From the NCBI GenBank assembly GCA_031278935.1, contig JAITJK010000103.1, forward strand, positions 1-6,657: DNA of 6,657 bases. Reading direction: 5' to 3'. The position numbers were made by a program, and so were the translations under genes. The notes beneath the pieces were generated by a model. That model was not told the origin of the DNA and ran no database searches. It saw only the letters and a program-made list of their open reading frames with translations. This DNA is from Spirochaetaceae bacterium (GTDB taxonomy: Bacteria > Spirochaetota > Spirochaetia > Treponematales > Breznakiellaceae). Below are positions 5,340-6,657 of the stretch, in pieces; position 1 is the first letter of the stretch, and every line of letters begins with the position of its first letter.

Positions 5340-6175
5340 TGAAGGGGATAATCACCTGCATCAATAAAACCATCCTGTTGTTGTTTCTGGCAATCGCCGC
5401 CTTTTTTGTGCTGTACCCCCTCCTGTACGTGGTAAGTGGCGCAGTATCTCCGGGGAATTCTATTTCCGATATGGCGATTGTTCCTTTTTCCAAGGGCATA
5501 ACCTTTGAGCATTTCCGGCATTTATTTATGGAAACAAACTACGCACGCTGGTTTCGTAATACCCTGCTCATCGCCATGGCTACCTCGGCCCTTACGGTAC
5601 TCACCGCATCATTGGGGGCCTACGTGTTTTCCCGGTTTTACTTCACCTTTAAGAAGAGCATGATGATGAGCCTTTTAATACTCCAGATTTTCCCCTCCTT
5701 CGTGGGTATGATCGCTATCTACGTGATCCTCTACCGCATTGGGGGACTGGACCGGCTCTGGGGCCTGGTGCTGGTGTACCTGGCTGGGAACGTGCCTTAC
5801 AACACCTGGCTCGTGAAGAGTTACATCGACACCGTGCCGGTTTCCCTTGACGAGGCCGCCCGCATAGATGGCGCGAATAACCTGCGGATATTTTTTACGA
5901 TAATTATTCCGGTGATAAAGCCCATCCTCATATTCCTCGCCATTTCCAGCTTTACTTCTCCTTGGATGGACTTTATCTTTCCCAAAATGGTGTTGCGTTC
6001 CAGTGAAAACCAAACCCTGGCATTGGGGCTTTTTAGTTTTGTTACGGACAAGAAGAACGAATTTACGAATTTTGCCGCAGGATCGGTAATCGTTTCCATA
6101 CCCTTCGTCATCTTCTTCATGGTAACTCAAAAGATGCTCATCACGGCCCTGGGGGGCGCGGCGGTGAAAGAATAA
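5339..6175 (+). CDS. ABC sugar transporter permease (MalG/GanQ type)
   Basis: This is the second membrane subunit, which pairs with the MalF-type protein. The 278-residue length is usual for MalG. The first membrane segment (about 11-34) precedes a periplasmic stretch holding FEHFRHLF (56-63) and NYARWFRNTLLIA (67-79), and five more segments follow. The EAA loop DEAARIDGANNLRIFFTIII (171-190) is intact and matches its partner's. The end (FVIFFMVTQKMLITALGGAAVKE without the last residues separated) is the family's typical C-terminus, ending in ALGGAAVKE (270-278). The ATG overlaps the upstream TAA by one base (TAATG), and GAAGGGAGGG (5325-5334) lies four bases before it, inside the upstream gene. 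No ATPase gene follows directly, so a shared ATPase is expected, as MsmX is for the Bacillus GanSPQ transporter. Confidence 0.97.
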   Translation: MKGIITCINKTILLLFLAIAAFFVLYPLLYVVSGAVSPGNSISDMAIVPFSKGITFEHFRHLFMETNYARWFRNTLLIAMATSALTVLTASLGAYVFSRFYFTFKKSMMMSLLILQIFPSFVGMIAIYVILYRIGGLDRLWGLVLVYLAGNVPYNTWLVKSYIDTVPVSLDEAARIDGANNLRIFFTIIIPVIKPILIFLAISSFTSPWMDFIFPKMVLRSSENQTLALGLFSFVTDKKNEFTNFAAGSVIVSIPFVIFFMVTQKMLITALGGAAVKE

Positions 6176-6190
6176 GGCCAGGGAGGGAAT

Positions 6191-6657
6191 ATGTTGCCTA
6201 TCTTTGAACAAGGACTGCTCCACGGCGCGGATTATAATTATGAGCAATGGCTTGACCAGCCGGATATTTTAGATGCGGACTTTTCCCTCATGAAAAAGGC
6301 CGGGACTAACGTCATGTCCGTGGGGATTTTTTCCTGGGCAATGTTGGAAAAAGAAGAGGGGCGTTACGATTTTTCGTGGCTCGACGCCTTGCTTGATCGA
6401 CTCTATAAAAATGGTCAGCGCGTCATCCTGGGAACCCCCAGCGGAGCGCGCCCCCCGTGGCTCTCGGAACACTACCCAGACGTATGCCCTGTGTCCGTTG
6501 ACGGCATACCACAGCGTCACGGGGGGAGACACAATCACTGCCGAACCTCGAAACACTACCGGGAAGCCTGTGTACGCATAAACACCCGCCTGGCGGAACG
6601 TTACGGGACGCACCCCGGTCTCATCCTCTGGCATGTGTCCAATGAGTATAACGGCGC
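6191..6657 (+). CDS. GH42 beta-galactosidase, N-terminal part, cut by window edge
   Basis: The frame from the ATG at 6191 stays open for 155 codons to the right edge; full members are about 650-700 residues. The start LHGADYNYEQW (10-20) is the first strand and loop of the GH42 TIM barrel. Next come AGTNVMSVGIFSWAMLE (37-53 region), GTPSGARPPWLSEHYPDV (81-98), GGRHNHCRTS (111-120) and WHVSNEY (147-153), where Glu152 is the expected acid/base catalyst. Cys117 corresponds to the first of four zinc cysteines in some GH42 enzymes; the rest would lie off the window. There is no signal peptide, so it should act in the cytoplasm on imported beta-galactosides or galacto-oligosaccharides. GGGAGGG (6181-6187) sits three bases before the ATG, and the gap to the MalG-type gene is 15 bases, so it belongs to the operon. 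The order matches ganS-P-Q-A. Confidence 0.96.
   Translation, partial: MLPIFEQGLLHGADYNYEQWLDQPDILDADFSLMKKAGTNVMSVGIFSWAMLEKEEGRYDFSWLDALLDRLYKNGQRVILGTPSGARPPWLSEHYPDVCPVSVDGIPQRHGGRHNHCRTSKHYREACVRINTRLAERYGTHPGLILWHVSNEYNG

Noticed and set aside
1..6657. CRISPR arrays, tRNA or rRNA genes, attachment sites, complete insertion sequences
   Set aside because: No regularly spaced repeats, cloverleaf-like sequence, rRNA-like stretches or paired terminal repeats were seen on either strand by eye.

Overview
The window is ordinary bacterial chromosome with a GC content somewhat above 50 % by eye. It is densely coded, with clear Shine-Dalgarno sites and sigma70-type promoters. The set of genes, a lipoprotein-type sugar-binding protein and the style of the transposase fragment fit a spirochaete, most likely a Treponema of the termite-gut group. 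That placement is inference from overall impression; no marker gene is present to prove it.

Region 1 (1-800): the 5' part of a gene on the minus strand for an IS200-like/REP-associated (Y1) transposase runs off the left edge. A 131-base spacer with a small imperfect hairpin follows, then a complete cob(I)alamin adenosyltransferase gene (cobO/btuR type) on the plus strand.

Region 2 (813-2640): a small membrane protein with a lysine/glutamate-rich tail is encoded on the minus strand, convergent with cobO. It is divergent, across about 100 bases, from a plus-strand cluster. That cluster holds a pentapeptide-repeat protein with a cysteine-rich N-terminal knuckle, a metallo-beta-lactamase-fold hydrolase whose HxHxDH motif reads HDHKNH, and a 46-residue secreted or membrane peptide behind a very strong ribosome site. 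Both divergent genes have a perfect TATAAT only 5-10 bases before their ATG.

Region 3 (2641-6657): a sugar-uptake operon with a textbook promoter (TTGACA, 18 bases, TATACT). A perfect 26-base palindrome starts inside the -10 box. The genes are a lipoprotein solute-binding protein (MalE/GanS type), two permeases (MalF/GanP and MalG/GanQ types) and the 5' part of a GH42 beta-galactosidase (GanA type), cut by the right edge. Gene order and families match the Bacillus ganSPQA galacto-oligosaccharide operon. The likely job is import of beta-galacto-oligosaccharides and their hydrolysis in the cytoplasm, under a repressor that binds the palindrome. No ATPase gene is seen, so the transporter probably uses a shared MsmX/MalK-type ATPase encoded elsewhere.

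Nothing in the window is clearly a new system. The points most worth a second look are the 20-residue-spaced cysteine ladder in the pentapeptide protein, the Asp-to-Asn change in the hydrolase, the unknown regulator implied by the palindrome, and the small peptide gene.
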